Notes: a model not told the origin generated them from the letters alone. 64,000 nt of DNA from Paenibacillus luteus (GCF_006542765.1 NZ_SKCD01000014.1:62001-126000); one strand, 5' to 3'. Numbered from the stretch's first letter, positions 8,970 to 17,929 are shown. A program made the numbers and translations.

Positions 8970-9866
8970 TTAATGCGCCCCCTTTTCCGTCAGTTTATTG
9001 CTTATAAAGGCAAGCAGCATCGAAATAATGAACACAACAACGCCAATAGCCATGGCATAACCGAAATTCGAGTTGGTGAACGCTTGGGAATACAAGTAGG
9101 TCATGACGACCTCTGAATGACGGTCAGGACCGCCCCCTGTCATGATCGAGACGATGATAAAGCTAATGCTGAGGACACCGTTAATGCTGAAAATAATCGT
9201 GACGCGAATGATTTCCCAGAGCAGCGGAATCGTAATATTGAAAAATTGCTGTATTCGGGTTGCTCCATCCAAATTAGCTGCTTCATAAAGCTCAGGTGAA
9301 ATGCTGTCGATGCCTGCCATGTACATTACCATGTAATATCCGGCAGCCTGCCATATGAGGGTGATAGCCAGTGCCCAGAGAACCGTTCGCTGGTCTCCAA
9401 GCCATGGCTTTGCCCATTCGCCAAGTCCAAGGATGTCTAAGCCAGAGTTCACAAACCCCATCGTCGGATGATAAATGAAGGACCATAAAATCGCAATGAC
9501 AACGAACGACAATATGCTTGGGAAAAAGAAAACGGTACGGTAAAATCCGCGTTCCTTTAATTTCGATTGCGTTAGAACGGAGGCATTAATTAAGGCGACA
9601 ATGATCGTCACGACTGGCACAACCAGCATAAGAAAGCCCGTATTGCGCATGGAAAGTAGAAATGTCTCATCATGGAACAGGTCAACAAAATTTTTGAAAC
9701 CGATAAATTGGGGCTTATCGCTTAATCCCGTCCAAAGGTACAGCGACTTCTGAAAAATTTGAAACGTGGGATACACTTTAAATAAACAGAATAACGCCAG
9801 TCCCGGTAATAAACAGGCAATGATAAATAGTGTTCTTTTTGTTTTCATGGTCATGGCCATCGTCAT
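8970..9866 (-). CDS. Carbohydrate ABC transporter permease, MalF/UgpA-type
   Basis: About 298 residues with six predicted membrane segments. The EAA loop is EAANLDGATRIQQFFNI. The frame can be extended to a GTG at 9896, but ATG 9864-9866 has GGGGGAAGG five bases upstream, so the shorter start (MTMAMTMKTK) is preferred. It is the first gene of the operon that continues with the second permease, GH35, GH29 and the PpiC-like protein. Its promoter (-10 at 9942-9947) carries the operator module shared with two other units of this locus. Import of a galactose- and fucose-containing oligosaccharide is inferred from the glycosidases. Confidence 0.92.
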   Translation of the reverse strand: MTMAMTMKTKRTLFIIACLLPGLALFCLFKVYPTFQIFQKSLYLWTGLSDKPQFIGFKNFVDLFHDETFLLSMRNTGFLMLVVPVVTIIVALINASVLTQSKLKERGFYRTVFFFPSILSFVVIAILWSFIYHPTMGFVNSGLDILGLGEWAKPWLGDQRTVLWALAITLIWQAAGYYMVMYMAGIDSISPELYEAANLDGATRIQQFFNITIPLLWEIIRVTIIFSINGVLSISFIIVSIMTGGGPDRHSEVVMTYLYSQAFTNSNFGYAMAIGVVVFIISMLLAFISNKLTEKGAH

Positions 9867-9941
9867 CGTTCCTTCCCCCTGCCGCACATGCTGCACGAAT
9901 TCTTGCCGGCTTCATGCAGCACGGATGTCTGTGATGAGCTA

Positions 9942-9997
9942 ATTATATATTCGCAGAGGGCATTGCCAAATGAACAAAAGCGAAGATGTTTATGGAG
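9942..9997 (-). promoter_or_regulatory. Promoter with shared operator module, copy B (permease/GH35/GH29 operon)
   Basis: On the minus strand a perfect TATAAT -10 (9942-9947) lies exactly 17 bases from a weak -35, TTTGGC (9965-9970). Upstream follows TTTTGTTCA and then a conserved block reading CTCCAT and CATC (9980-9997). The same arrangement occurs at 12583 and 14240. Weak -35 boxes with conserved upstream DNA are typical of activator-dependent promoters, here probably bound by the AraC-type regulator encoded at 14384-15979. Confidence 0.75.
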
Positions 9998-10170
9998 AAA
10001 ACCACGACATTCATGGCGCCTCCGCCTGCCGAATCATAAAATCGTACAGGTTCTAACGATGCAGCACCAAGCGTAAACGGCTGAAACCGACCTCCGGTGG
10101 CTAAGCTAACGTTTCGCGTAGAAATAGAGAGAAAGTTGGCGAAATGATCTCCTTTCCTATATTTGTACAA

Positions 10171-10200
10171 ATGCCGCCGTCTGAAGCCAGGCGGCGGCAT
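10171..10200 (-). terminator. Probable terminator after the beta-helix protein gene
   Basis: A GC-rich 9-bp stem (10171-10179 with 10192-10200, arms ATGCCGCCG/CGGCGGCAT) sits 12 bases after the stop at 10212. The T-tract on the minus strand is short and broken (TTTGT), so termination may be partial. Confidence 0.6.
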
Positions 10201-10211
10201 TCCACTTCCTT

Positions 10212-12350
10212 TTACGTAAACAAGCCTAGCTCAGCAAGCTGCAGCTGTGCTGCACCGCCGCTATTGGCTGTCACGTTCAATCGGTAATATGCGTAAGCAG
10301 TCGTGTTCGTAAAGGTATACGTTTTGGTTAAGAATCGGCTTGCAAATGCCTCATTCGTCCTCGTGTCGAGCGTCGTCCAGCTCGTGCCATTGTTGGAGCC
10401 TTGTAGCGTCCAATTCTTAGGGTCTCTGTCCGGCACATCGTTGGCCGACGTAATCGCATACGAGGTTACTTTATGCGTAACGCCGGTTACAAATTGATAC
10501 TGAATCCAGCCGGTTCCCGTTGTAATTAACCATTTCGTAGAGGTGTTGGCATCGAACGCTTTCTCCTTCTCTTCTCCCGCGGGGCTGCTTGTCGAGCTTG
10601 CCGTAACCGTTCCGCCTACAGTCACCGACGTCGGTCCGCCTCCTCCTCCGCCGATGACGGTGGATTCGAATGCGCCGATATCCGGAGCAGCTCCGTTAAA
10701 TAAGGAATTGCCATAGAAATCCTTGGTCCCCAGCTGCGGCACATTATATCCTGCATTTATCAATGGGGATGTGGCTTGCAGCTTGTATCCATCCCATACG
10801 GTAGCACCGCTTTTAAAGCCATTAGCCCCTAGCGTCGGCGTTTGCCCTGGGTTAACCATTTGCGGAGGCGCGATGACCTTCGCCGGATCATTCGGTTCTC
10901 CAGCGGCATGGCTGCCCGTAGTGACATAAAATGCATTGTTTCTAAATACGGCCGTTCCATAGCTGCCGGAACTGCTCGGCCAGAAGCTGGAGGAAGGCGT
11001 ATTTTTGTCATAGAAGACGTTATTGTAAAAATAATAAGGCACACTTTTAAAATAAGTAGATGCAAGGTTAGCGTTGGAATTCGTGAATTTCGTTACGCCG
11101 CCGTTATAAATAAACACATTGTTCAGGAAATAGGTTGCCGAAGTGTCGACATCGAACCATCCGAACTTAATCAGGTATGCGGCATTATCGTCACTAATGT
11201 TATATCTGGCGATATTGTTGCTGCTTCTTCCAAGGTAGGACATCCACCCCATTGGATTGTTGTGGGTATAGTTGAATTGATAGACGATATTGCTGTTGGG
11301 GGAATCAAAATCGAAGGCCGTTCCATCTCCATTATTGGCACCTGTTGTCGTGGGACCGCCATAAACCTCATTGTTCTGGAACGTGACGTTTTGGGATTTC
11401 CAAGGATAGATGCCTGCGCTTTCAGCGTTGTAGCGTTTCGACCAGCCGTCGACAACGTTGTACTCTACAATTGCATCCTTCGCATCGCATACATCGATGG
11501 CCCCTTGCCCAATGTTGCGCATGTAGTTGTGGCCGATATAAATATTCGTTTGCCATAAATTATTAGGCCCAATCTCATCTTGGAATGCTGTTGTTGTCGT
11601 GTAATTGAAGTTGGCAATCGCAAGCAAATCAACCTTCTCAATCGTATTGTTCTCAATCCTGACGTCGTTGAAGGTCATGTTGGCCTTCAACGCTCCAATG
11701 ACATAAAACATAATACCGCCGTTAAAGGAAGCGTTTCCATATAAGTTTGGCCATTCGTTCGGGCTATCCACGTCATGCACATAGTTATCATGAATATAAA
11801 TATGGTCCATGATGGTGTCTCCGCCTGCTGCCACTTGATTCGTATCCAGCACGATCAGAATGCCGTCTCGAATGTTGGAAGGCTTGCTGCTTACATACGT
11901 AGTCGTAACCGAATCTACGTTAAAGTTATCGTCATTCGTCACTTCAAGGTTGCTAATTTCCCAATACTGCTGGTTCCGCAGCATAACGGCACCTGTCGCT
12001 TGATAATCGCGCTGGGTTCCTCCGCCATTAATAATGGGACGAGCGGTTCCTCCGTACTTATCAATTTTAATGGGGGCATTCGCATCTCCTGAGCCTTTCG
12101 GCCATAGCTGACCGTTCCATACTCCGCCCGATTTGAACAGAATTTGGTCGCCTGGCTGGAATGTCGTTGCGTTCACCTTCGTTAAGGTTTTCCATGCGGC
12201 ACTGGTTGAGGTCCCGCTGTTCGTATCGTTTCCGGCAGCAGAATCAACGTAATAGATTGTATTTGCCGCGCTTGCAGGCGCTGGCCCGATTACAAATATA
12301 GTGGAACATAGAACTAGCAAAGCTAATACGCTTAAAAAATGCTTTTTCAT
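10212..12350 (-). CDS. Secreted right-handed beta-helix protein with C-terminal discoidin-like (F5/8/CBM32-type) module
   Basis: About 712 residues. The start is ATG 12348-12350 with GGGAGGG ten bases upstream; a longer TTG frame from 12368 lacks a site. A signal peptide (MKKHFLSVLALLVL, cleavage after ASAAN-type Ala near residue 29) marks it as secreted. Residues about 32-560 are rich in Asn and in short beta-strand repeats (IENNTI, NNEVYGG, YNVVDGWS), the pattern of parallel beta-helix pectate-lyase-like proteins; the N-terminal YYVDSAAGNDTNSGTS is a common Paenibacillus variant. A GGGGGGP linker leads to a C-terminal ~135-residue discoidin-like domain (EEKEKAFDANTSTKWL, then QLQLAELGLF). 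It is the only clearly secreted enzyme-like protein of this locus, so a polysaccharide-cleaving role (lyase or hydrolase) is inferred. No catalytic family could be assigned. Confidence 0.85.
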   Translation of the reverse strand: MKKHFLSVLALLVLCSTIFVIGPAPASAANTIYYVDSAAGNDTNSGTSTSAAWKTLTKVNATTFQPGDQILFKSGGVWNGQLWPKGSGDANAPIKIDKYGGTARPIINGGGTQRDYQATGAVMLRNQQYWEISNLEVTNDDNFNVDSVTTTYVSSKPSNIRDGILIVLDTNQVAAGGDTIMDHIYIHDNYVHDVDSPNEWPNLYGNASFNGGIMFYVIGALKANMTFNDVRIENNTIEKVDLLAIANFNYTTTTAFQDEIGPNNLWQTNIYIGHNYMRNIGQGAIDVCDAKDAIVEYNVVDGWSKRYNAESAGIYPWKSQNVTFQNNEVYGGPTTTGANNGDGTAFDFDSPNSNIVYQFNYTHNNPMGWMSYLGRSSNNIARYNISDDNAAYLIKFGWFDVDTSATYFLNNVFIYNGGVTKFTNSNANLASTYFKSVPYYFYNNVFYDKNTPSSSFWPSSSGSYGTAVFRNNAFYVTTGSHAAGEPNDPAKVIAPPQMVNPGQTPTLGANGFKSGATVWDGYKLQATSPLINAGYNVPQLGTKDFYGNSLFNGAAPDIGAFESTVIGGGGGGPTSVTVGGTVTASSTSSPAGEEKEKAFDANTSTKWLITTGTGWIQYQFVTGVTHKVTSYAITSANDVPDRDPKNWTLQGSNNGTSWTTLDTRTNEAFASRFLTKTYTFTNTTAYAYYRLNVTANSGGAAQLQLAELGLFT

Positions 12351-12582
12351 GTTATTGCTCCCTCCCAAACTTGTTTGAACTCTTCATTAAGTTGGAAAAT
12401 CGCTAGCTTTCCTTTATCCTGCCGTTAGCCTGAATGCACATCACCTCTTTAACCCTATTGTTTGTTGCCGGTTCCGGGTAGATGCCTATCACCCCCTCTC
12501 CATTCCGAAACAAGCCGATCATGGAATGAGACAGTAAAGCCATTCACTTCAAGTGTGTGCGTTGCGCCGCCAGTTGCTCCTT
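12351..12582 (-). other. Long 5-prime leader of the beta-helix gene
   Basis: About 230 bases separate the shared promoter (-10 at 12583) from the start codon at 12350. The leader has two short open frames with plausible ribosome sites. The clearest ends at TAG near 12402 and could start at an ATG preceded by GAGGTG, giving about 12 residues, or at upstream GTG/ATG codons. An imperfect palindrome GGAAA-N9-TTTCC lies at about 12394-12412. No known riboswitch fold was recognised. The other promoters with this module have leaders of about 30 and 70 bases. Confidence 0.35.
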
Positions 12583-12640
12583 ATTATAGATTCACATTAG
12601 AATTCACCAAATGAACAAAATGGACGATCTATATAGAGGA
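12583..12640 (-). promoter_or_regulatory. Promoter with shared operator module, copy C (beta-helix gene)
   Basis: Minus-strand TATAAT -10 at 12583-12588, 17 bases from TTTGGT (12606-12611), then TTTTGTTCA and a variable block with a conserved GATC/GAT core. The layout and spacing match the copies at 9942 and 14240. Confidence 0.72.
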
Positions 12641-12674
12641 TTTTCAGGTCCCTCACAAATAAAATGCCCGCAAC

Positions 12675-12718
12675 AAAAAAACAGGATGAGTTGGAGGCTA
12701 ATCCCTCCGCTCATCCTG
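12675..12718 (-). terminator. Strong rho-independent terminator after the binding protein gene
   Basis: Arms CAGGATGAG (12682-12690) and CTCATCCTG (12710-12718), extended inward by GGAGG/CCTCC, are followed on the minus strand by seven T (12675-12681). It ends the solute-binding protein transcript 50 bases after its stop. Confidence 0.85.
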
Positions 12719-12767
12719 CTTTTCAACTGCTTCTTAATTCCCCTTATGGCTATGATTCCAAAATAGG

Positions 12768-14204
12768 TTACTGTGCTCCAGCAGCATCCAATTCCTTCTT
12801 AATTGCCGAATATACTTTATAAAGCTTTTCACTATATTGCTCCAAGGTCATTTGCTTGCTCATAATCGAGGAGAATGGTTTATACACTTCATCGCTAGGA
12901 TTGTATTTGCTGCCTTTCGCTACGGGCATAAAGTTGCCGTTTACTGCGATCATTCCGTCATCCGCCGCTTTATACACATTATACGTCGTCTCCGTGATGT
13001 ATTCCTTCACTAGATCCGGCGCGCCTTTGACCGCCATAACCGCTTTGGCCTTCTCGCCATTCAGCTTAATGACCTTGTCCGTGTACAGATACTTAAGGAA
13101 TGCTTTGGCAAGCTCAGGGTTCTTGGCTTTGGCGGGAATCATGACGGTCTCTACGCTGGTCAGGGCTGATACCGGTGCATCCGCTCCGAACGATGGAACC
13201 CCCAGATAACCGAATTTAAACCCATCCTCTCGAGGCGCATCCTTCATCTCATCCTCGAACCAGCTGCCGTTTGGAATAAACATCGATTTTCCTTGAAGGA
13301 ATGCCGTCTGCGATTGGGTGTGGTTAAGCGCGACCGTTCCATTCATCAGGGCATTGTCCTCTGTCGCAAGCTTCTCAACGAGGGCCCATACCTGCTTGAA
13401 CGTATCGCTCTTCCAAAACTCAGGATCGAAGTCGAAAAATTGCTTCAATGCGTCTTGTCCTCCCGCCGCATAAATGGCAGGCACGATCATTTCTTCCAAA
13501 TAGCCAGGATAAATCCCTTGGTAAGTAAAGAGCGCGCGTCCGTTCTCTTTGGCTGCCGCATTTGCAGCAAAGAAATCATCCCATGTTTTTGGCGGCGTAA
13601 TCCCTTTGGCATCGAATAACGCTTTGTTGTACCACAAGCCCATAACGCCAAAGTTGTAGGGCGCCAAATAAACTTTGCCGTCATCATAGGGTGCCGTTGC
13701 GCGGGAATTCAGTACGCCATCGAGGATTTTATCCTTTAGCGGTGCACCCTCCGGCGTTAACTCATCAAATACAGCCGTCAGATCAAGCAGTGCTTTGTCT
13801 TTAATCAGGCCGTTCACAAGAGGCGTATTGTCACTGCCCGCGATGTACATGAAATCAGGCGGATTACCGGCAACGATTTTCGGACGAATGAGTTCAGCTA
13901 TTTTAGGACTTGCCGTAATGCTGATTTTCGTTCCAGGGTAATCCTTCATGAATTCCTCTGCGACGCTGTCCCAGAATTCCCTGCCATAGCCGCCTTGGAA
14001 AACAGCGACATCAAGCTCCGGATTTTCAAATGTTTGCTTCTCTGGTGCAGTGCTCTCCGATGGAGCAGCGGTGGCTGCCTCCGTTGCAGTCGAGGATGTC
14101 GGTGAAGGCTCATTGTTTGCGTTGTTGCTTGATCCACAGCCAGCTAACATCGTGGTCAACAAAATAGCGGCTGATGCAGCCGTAAACCAATTCTTTTTTC
14201 TCAT
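12768..14204 (-). CDS. Carbohydrate ABC transporter solute-binding lipoprotein
   Basis: 478 residues. The lipobox LAGC places the lipidated Cys at residue 23, followed by a Ser/Thr/Pro/Ala-rich linker. The mature part is a family-1-type extracellular solute-binding protein (LMYIAGSDNT-like region, GVMGLWYNKALFDAKGI, FLQGKSMFIPNGSWFEDE). It captures oligosaccharides outside the membrane. The start ATG has AAAGGGG about ten bases upstream. It is transcribed alone, between a promoter of the shared module (-10 at 14240) and a strong terminator. That allows more binding protein than permease to be made. The partner permeases are inferred to be those at 8129-9866. The ligand is unknown. Confidence 0.92.
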   Translation of the reverse strand: MRKKNWFTAASAAILLTTMLAGCGSSNNANNEPSPTSSTATEAATAAPSESTAPEKQTFENPELDVAVFQGGYGREFWDSVAEEFMKDYPGTKISITASPKIAELIRPKIVAGNPPDFMYIAGSDNTPLVNGLIKDKALLDLTAVFDELTPEGAPLKDKILDGVLNSRATAPYDDGKVYLAPYNFGVMGLWYNKALFDAKGITPPKTWDDFFAANAAAKENGRALFTYQGIYPGYLEEMIVPAIYAAGGQDALKQFFDFDPEFWKSDTFKQVWALVEKLATEDNALMNGTVALNHTQSQTAFLQGKSMFIPNGSWFEDEMKDAPREDGFKFGYLGVPSFGADAPVSALTSVETVMIPAKAKNPELAKAFLKYLYTDKVIKLNGEKAKAVMAVKGAPDLVKEYITETTYNVYKAADDGMIAVNGNFMPVAKGSKYNPSDEVYKPFSSIMSKQMTLEQYSEKLYKVYSAIKKELDAAGAQ

Positions 14205-14239
14205 GGATTTAGTGACCCCTTTCGTTTGTGATGAGCTTT

Positions 14240-14296
14240 ATTATAAGTTCACCGGGGGCATTACCAAATGAACAAAAGAGCGGATGATGATGGAGA
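14240..14296 (-). promoter_or_regulatory. Promoter with shared operator module, copy A (binding protein gene)
   Basis: Minus-strand TATAAT at 14240-14245, 17 bases, TTTGGT at 14263-14268, then TTTTGTTCA and TCTCCATCATCATC (about 14283-14296). Between copies A and B the region from TATAAT to CTCCAT is nearly collinear. The expected transcript start is near 14233, giving a short leader of about 30 bases. Confidence 0.78.
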
Positions 14297-14383
14297 ATTT
14301 TAAGCCTGCGCCGGAACTGAATGAACGAGCCTATCCGATTCTTATTAATCTCATCCCTTACCTGTACGATCTTATGATTTCTT

Positions 14384-15979
14384 TTACCTTGAAGAAACGC
14401 CAATGACGTTTTTGGGAGCGCTGCCAAAGCGCTTTCGAAACAAACGGTTGAAATAAAAGGGATCTGGAATGCCTACCTCGATTGCAACCTGCTTTACGAG
14501 GTACTTTCCGGATAGTAACAGCTCATAGGCTTTGTTCATTCGTATTTCATTTAACCGCGTGAGAATGCTGCTCCCCGTCTCTGCTTTGAATATTTGACAA
14601 AGATAAGGCTCTGACAGCGCTACATAAGAAGCAACATCCGAAATGGACACTCGGTCTGCATAATGTTGTTCCAAATACGCCAAGGCTTGTTGGATTTCCT
14701 CACGCAGCGCCGAAATTTGGGGGCCCTTCCCGATGGAGCCCAATAGCTCATCCGACATTTCCTTAATGAGAAGCATTAAGCTGGAATCCGAGTCCGCCGC
14801 TTCGATTTTCTCTATCCAGCATTTCTCGTTCCACGGCGTTTCCTTCTGCTGCGCGATCAAGTTAGACAACCCCCAAATGCCGCCCCCTAAAATTCGCTTA
14901 AGCGACTTCGAATGGATGCCATGCTTCGCTGCAGATTCAATCAAAACAAAAGCGCTTTCCACCCAAAGCTCGATGGCGCTCCCGCCGAAGCCGCGCAGGC
15001 TCTCTTTCAGCTTCGTTTCCGCTGCGCGAAAACCTTCATCCGTATCGACCGCAAGCTTCGCATTTGAATGGTAGCCTTCTTTATAAGCAGAATAGAACCT
15101 GAGCTCCTCCGCCTGCTTGTTCCTGTACATTTGCTCTATGAGACTTTCAAATGATGCGGCTACTTGACCATAAATCACATTGATGCCCAGCCCATAATAC
15201 ATTTCCGAAAGCTTGACCATACGTTGGGCAATTTCTTCAGGATCAACGATATTTTGGACAAACGGCGTCGCAGTAATCAACGTATAACGGTTAGGGTGAG
15301 TATGAAACACAAATAAAAATAGCTTTTTCGGGAATAATCCTTCGGCAAGCTTTTCTAACGTTTCATGAAAATCTATCGTCTGATTATGGTGGAGTTCACC
15401 CTCCTGCAAATAGAAATTAAACGTATAACAGCATGAGCCATCCAGAATAGCTGCCGCTCTCTGCTGCTCTTGATTGAAAGCAGCTAGATTGCGATGATCC
15501 GCTTCTCCTTGCCCATTATTTTTCAACAAATCATACAGCCGTTCGATCTCTCCGTTTACATCCTCATTAAGGTCCATGGGGGCTGCAGCATGAATCTTCT
15601 TCCCATCCAGCTTAACCGCGATTTCTTCAAGGGTATGCATAAAGGTTTCCGTCTTCAACGTGAGCTTGAGCATATAATCGTGGGCTCCGCATTTGAGTGC
15701 CTCTCGGACAAGTTCAAAATCATTATAATTGCTAAGCACAAGGACTTCTCCTTTAAAACCGCCCGCCATTAAGGATTTGATGAGCTTAAGGCCATCCATT
15801 TCCGCCATTTTGATATCTGTAATTACAATATCCGCATTCGTTCTCCGCACCAATTCAAGCGCCGACACGCCGCTCGCAGCGGATCCCGCATACTCAAAGC
15901 GGCTATCCTCCCATTTGATGATGGTTTTGACAGCATGGCGAACGATCATCTCATCATCTACGATAATCACTTTATACAT
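14384..15979 (-). CDS. YesN-type response regulator with AraC DNA-binding domain
   Basis: 531 residues. The N-terminal receiver has DD at residues 8-9, phospho-acceptor Asp about 55 (VITDIKM) and Lys 105 (DYMLK). The residue after this Lys is Leu where most receivers have Pro, a small oddity. A long middle region (about 120-410) precedes the C-terminal AraC helix-turn-helix pair (SISDVASYVALSEPYLCQIFK and QVAIEVGIPDPFYFNRLFRKRFG). It should be phosphorylated by the kinase encoded four bases upstream. It probably activates the three promoters that share the operator module near 9942, 12583 and 14240; this link is inferred from position. Confidence 0.92.
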   Translation of the reverse strand: MYKVIIVDDEMIVRHAVKTIIKWEDSRFEYAGSAASGVSALELVRRTNADIVITDIKMAEMDGLKLIKSLMAGGFKGEVLVLSNYNDFELVREALKCGAHDYMLKLTLKTETFMHTLEEIAVKLDGKKIHAAAPMDLNEDVNGEIERLYDLLKNNGQGEADHRNLAAFNQEQQRAAAILDGSCCYTFNFYLQEGELHHNQTIDFHETLEKLAEGLFPKKLFLFVFHTHPNRYTLITATPFVQNIVDPEEIAQRMVKLSEMYYGLGINVIYGQVAASFESLIEQMYRNKQAEELRFYSAYKEGYHSNAKLAVDTDEGFRAAETKLKESLRGFGGSAIELWVESAFVLIESAAKHGIHSKSLKRILGGGIWGLSNLIAQQKETPWNEKCWIEKIEAADSDSSLMLLIKEMSDELLGSIGKGPQISALREEIQQALAYLEQHYADRVSISDVASYVALSEPYLCQIFKAETGSSILTRLNEIRMNKAYELLLSGKYLVKQVAIEVGIPDPFYFNRLFRKRFGSAPKNVIGVSSR

Positions 15980-15983
15980 GTCT

Positions 15984-17774
15984 TTACCCTTCTTTCATCG
16001 TCATTGGCAATCTGATTAAGGTTTCCGTCCCGATATCCGGCTCACTCCACGTTTCAATCCCATACTGCTTTCCAACATGTAAGCGTATCCTTTCATCCAC
16101 GTTGCTCATCCCAATACCTGAAAGCTTATCATGGGAATACTTCCGCTGATGTACCTTTGCCATATCAAAGCCTTTTCCATCATCCGAAATTTTGAGCAAA
16201 AGCATTCCATCGCTAATCGAGCCATCCACAACGATCTGCACTCTCCGACCCTCCCCGCTTCCCGCATGGAGAATCGAATTTTCTACAATCGGCTGCAAAA
16301 TGAATCGCGGGACAAGGCAGCGATAAAGCTGGACATCATTCATGCTGCATACTAATTTGAACGAGTCGCCGTACCTAATTCGTTGGATGACTGCGTAATG
16401 CAATACATTGTCCAGTTCTTTCTCTAAGGTGATCATTTCCTCCGTGTCCAGAATCGTATTGCGGAGCAATTCCGACAGTGACGCTATTCCCTGCTCCACG
16501 TTTTCGTTGCCGCTCATCATGGCGCTCCATTTCAAGGAGTTTAACGTATTGAATAAAAAATGAGGGTTGATCTGCGCTTGGAGCATCTTCAGCTCCGCAT
16601 CCCTTTTCGCCTGCTGCTCTTCCTCCACCTGGTAGATCAGCCTTTTGAGCCGGTCCACCATCTGATCGATCGTCTCGGACAGCTTTCCCATTTCATCGGG
16701 GTGGGTGACGCCAAGTCTCGTTTCTAATTTTCCCAGCTTGATTTGTTTCGCATACTGAAGCAGGTCACGCATGGGTCTATTAATGCTGCGATAAATCCAC
16801 ATGGCTAGCAATCCTGCCAATAGAAGAATGAGCAAGCAAATATAAATGATATTTTCTCTGATAACAGCAAGCTCCGAAATAATATACGAGTGAGGAATGA
16901 GTCCGATCATATACCAGTCTGCTGACCTAATATAGCTACTGCCTACGAGCACTCTTTTCCCATCGATATTCGCATAAAAGGTTCGGCCCGAAGCATTGGA
17001 AATCAGGGTGTTGAACACTTTCTGTTGATTGTACAACTGTCCTTGAGGAATGGACGAAGATACCGAAGACACGACAATACCCTTATTATCCGCAATATAA
17101 AGCCTTCCGCCTTTCCCCAGATCCACATGCTCAAAGGTGTTGCGCGAGAAGACCTTCTCATCAATTACGATAATAAGGTAACCTAAGCTTTGGTTAAGAT
17201 TATCTTGCGAGTAAATGATGCGGCTGAGCGCAATTTTGTTCGAGCCTCGATTGGATTGCAGGTGCGTCCACTTAATGTTGCCCGCCGTCTCCGCTATTCC
17301 TTGAAGGGCGTCGTTCAGTTGATTATGAGGGTACCATTCGAAGCCCAAATCAAAAAACGCTTGTTCATCATTGGCAAGAATGACTACATTGGAAATATTG
17401 CTAAGCCGAAACACTTGCTCTCCCAGTGCGTCTTTAATATTCGTCTGCAAACCATATTTTTCGAAATCAGTCATGCTGTTCACATGCTGGAGCCCGTTCT
17501 GAATGAGGCTGTTGATAATAATAGATTCACTGAGCGTCTCGTATTGCTCAAGCTCTCGTGAAGCATTTATAGCAGAGCCGGCTAGTACTTGCAGAGTGGA
17601 CGTGCTTAATTTCTCCGATATGGACTTTTCGTAGCTAATATTCGAATAAAGAGCAACAAAGACGACAGGCAGAAGAGAGGTGATCAGAAAAGCGATTAAC
17701 AAGCGATGCTTAATTGACAATTTCCGTAAAAACGTGGAGTCCTGCAAATTTCTCAGCTTCAAATTTCCTTTCAT
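15984..17774 (-). CDS. YesM-type sensor histidine kinase
   Basis: 596 residues. Membrane segments at about 24-45 and 290-312 flank an extracellular Cache-like sensor domain of about 240 residues. A HAMP linker follows (SINRPMRDLLQYAKQI). The phospho-acceptor His lies in the INPHFLFNTLNSLKW box (His_kinase family). The C-terminal ATPase has the N-box VENSILHAGSG and G-box DDGKGFD and GIGMSNVDERI. It senses an extracellular sugar signal, perhaps through a binding protein, and phosphorylates the regulator that follows four bases downstream. Its own promoter region (17775-17880) does not contain the locus's shared operator. Confidence 0.93.
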   Translation of the reverse strand: MKGNLKLRNLQDSTFLRKLSIKHRLLIAFLITSLLPVVFVALYSNISYEKSISEKLSTSTLQVLAGSAINASRELEQYETLSESIIINSLIQNGLQHVNSMTDFEKYGLQTNIKDALGEQVFRLSNISNVVILANDEQAFFDLGFEWYPHNQLNDALQGIAETAGNIKWTHLQSNRGSNKIALSRIIYSQDNLNQSLGYLIIVIDEKVFSRNTFEHVDLGKGGRLYIADNKGIVVSSVSSSIPQGQLYNQQKVFNTLISNASGRTFYANIDGKRVLVGSSYIRSADWYMIGLIPHSYIISELAVIRENIIYICLLILLLAGLLAMWIYRSINRPMRDLLQYAKQIKLGKLETRLGVTHPDEMGKLSETIDQMVDRLKRLIYQVEEEQQAKRDAELKMLQAQINPHFLFNTLNSLKWSAMMSGNENVEQGIASLSELLRNTILDTEEMITLEKELDNVLHYAVIQRIRYGDSFKLVCSMNDVQLYRCLVPRFILQPIVENSILHAGSGEGRRVQIVVDGSISDGMLLLKISDDGKGFDMAKVHQRKYSHDKLSGIGMSNVDERIRLHVGKQYGIETWSEPDIGTETLIRLPMTMKEG

Positions 17775-17887
17775 CCTTGCACCGCCCGCCTCTTACTCCA
17801 ATCATGTATCCGTAAAAGAATAACTCTATCTTAAGTGGAAAATAATGTTCAGTCTACTATGTTAAAAAAAACAATTTTCCTCATCAC

Positions 17888-17929
17888 AAAAAGGACCATC
17901 CCCAATGTTATACCATCAGGATGACCCTT
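17888..17929 (-). terminator. Terminator after the GH2 gene
   Basis: An 11-bp stem allowing two G-U pairs (17891-17901 with 17919-17929) is followed by five T on the minus strand. A second stem-loop (CAGCCCTGCTC with GAGCAAGGCTG, about 17968-17993) lies between it and the stop at 18008 and has no T-tract. Confidence 0.7.

Noticed and set aside
10842..11558. A 238-codon open frame on the plus strand
   Set aside because: It is fully opposite the beta-helix gene and shows only its reverse-complement composition.
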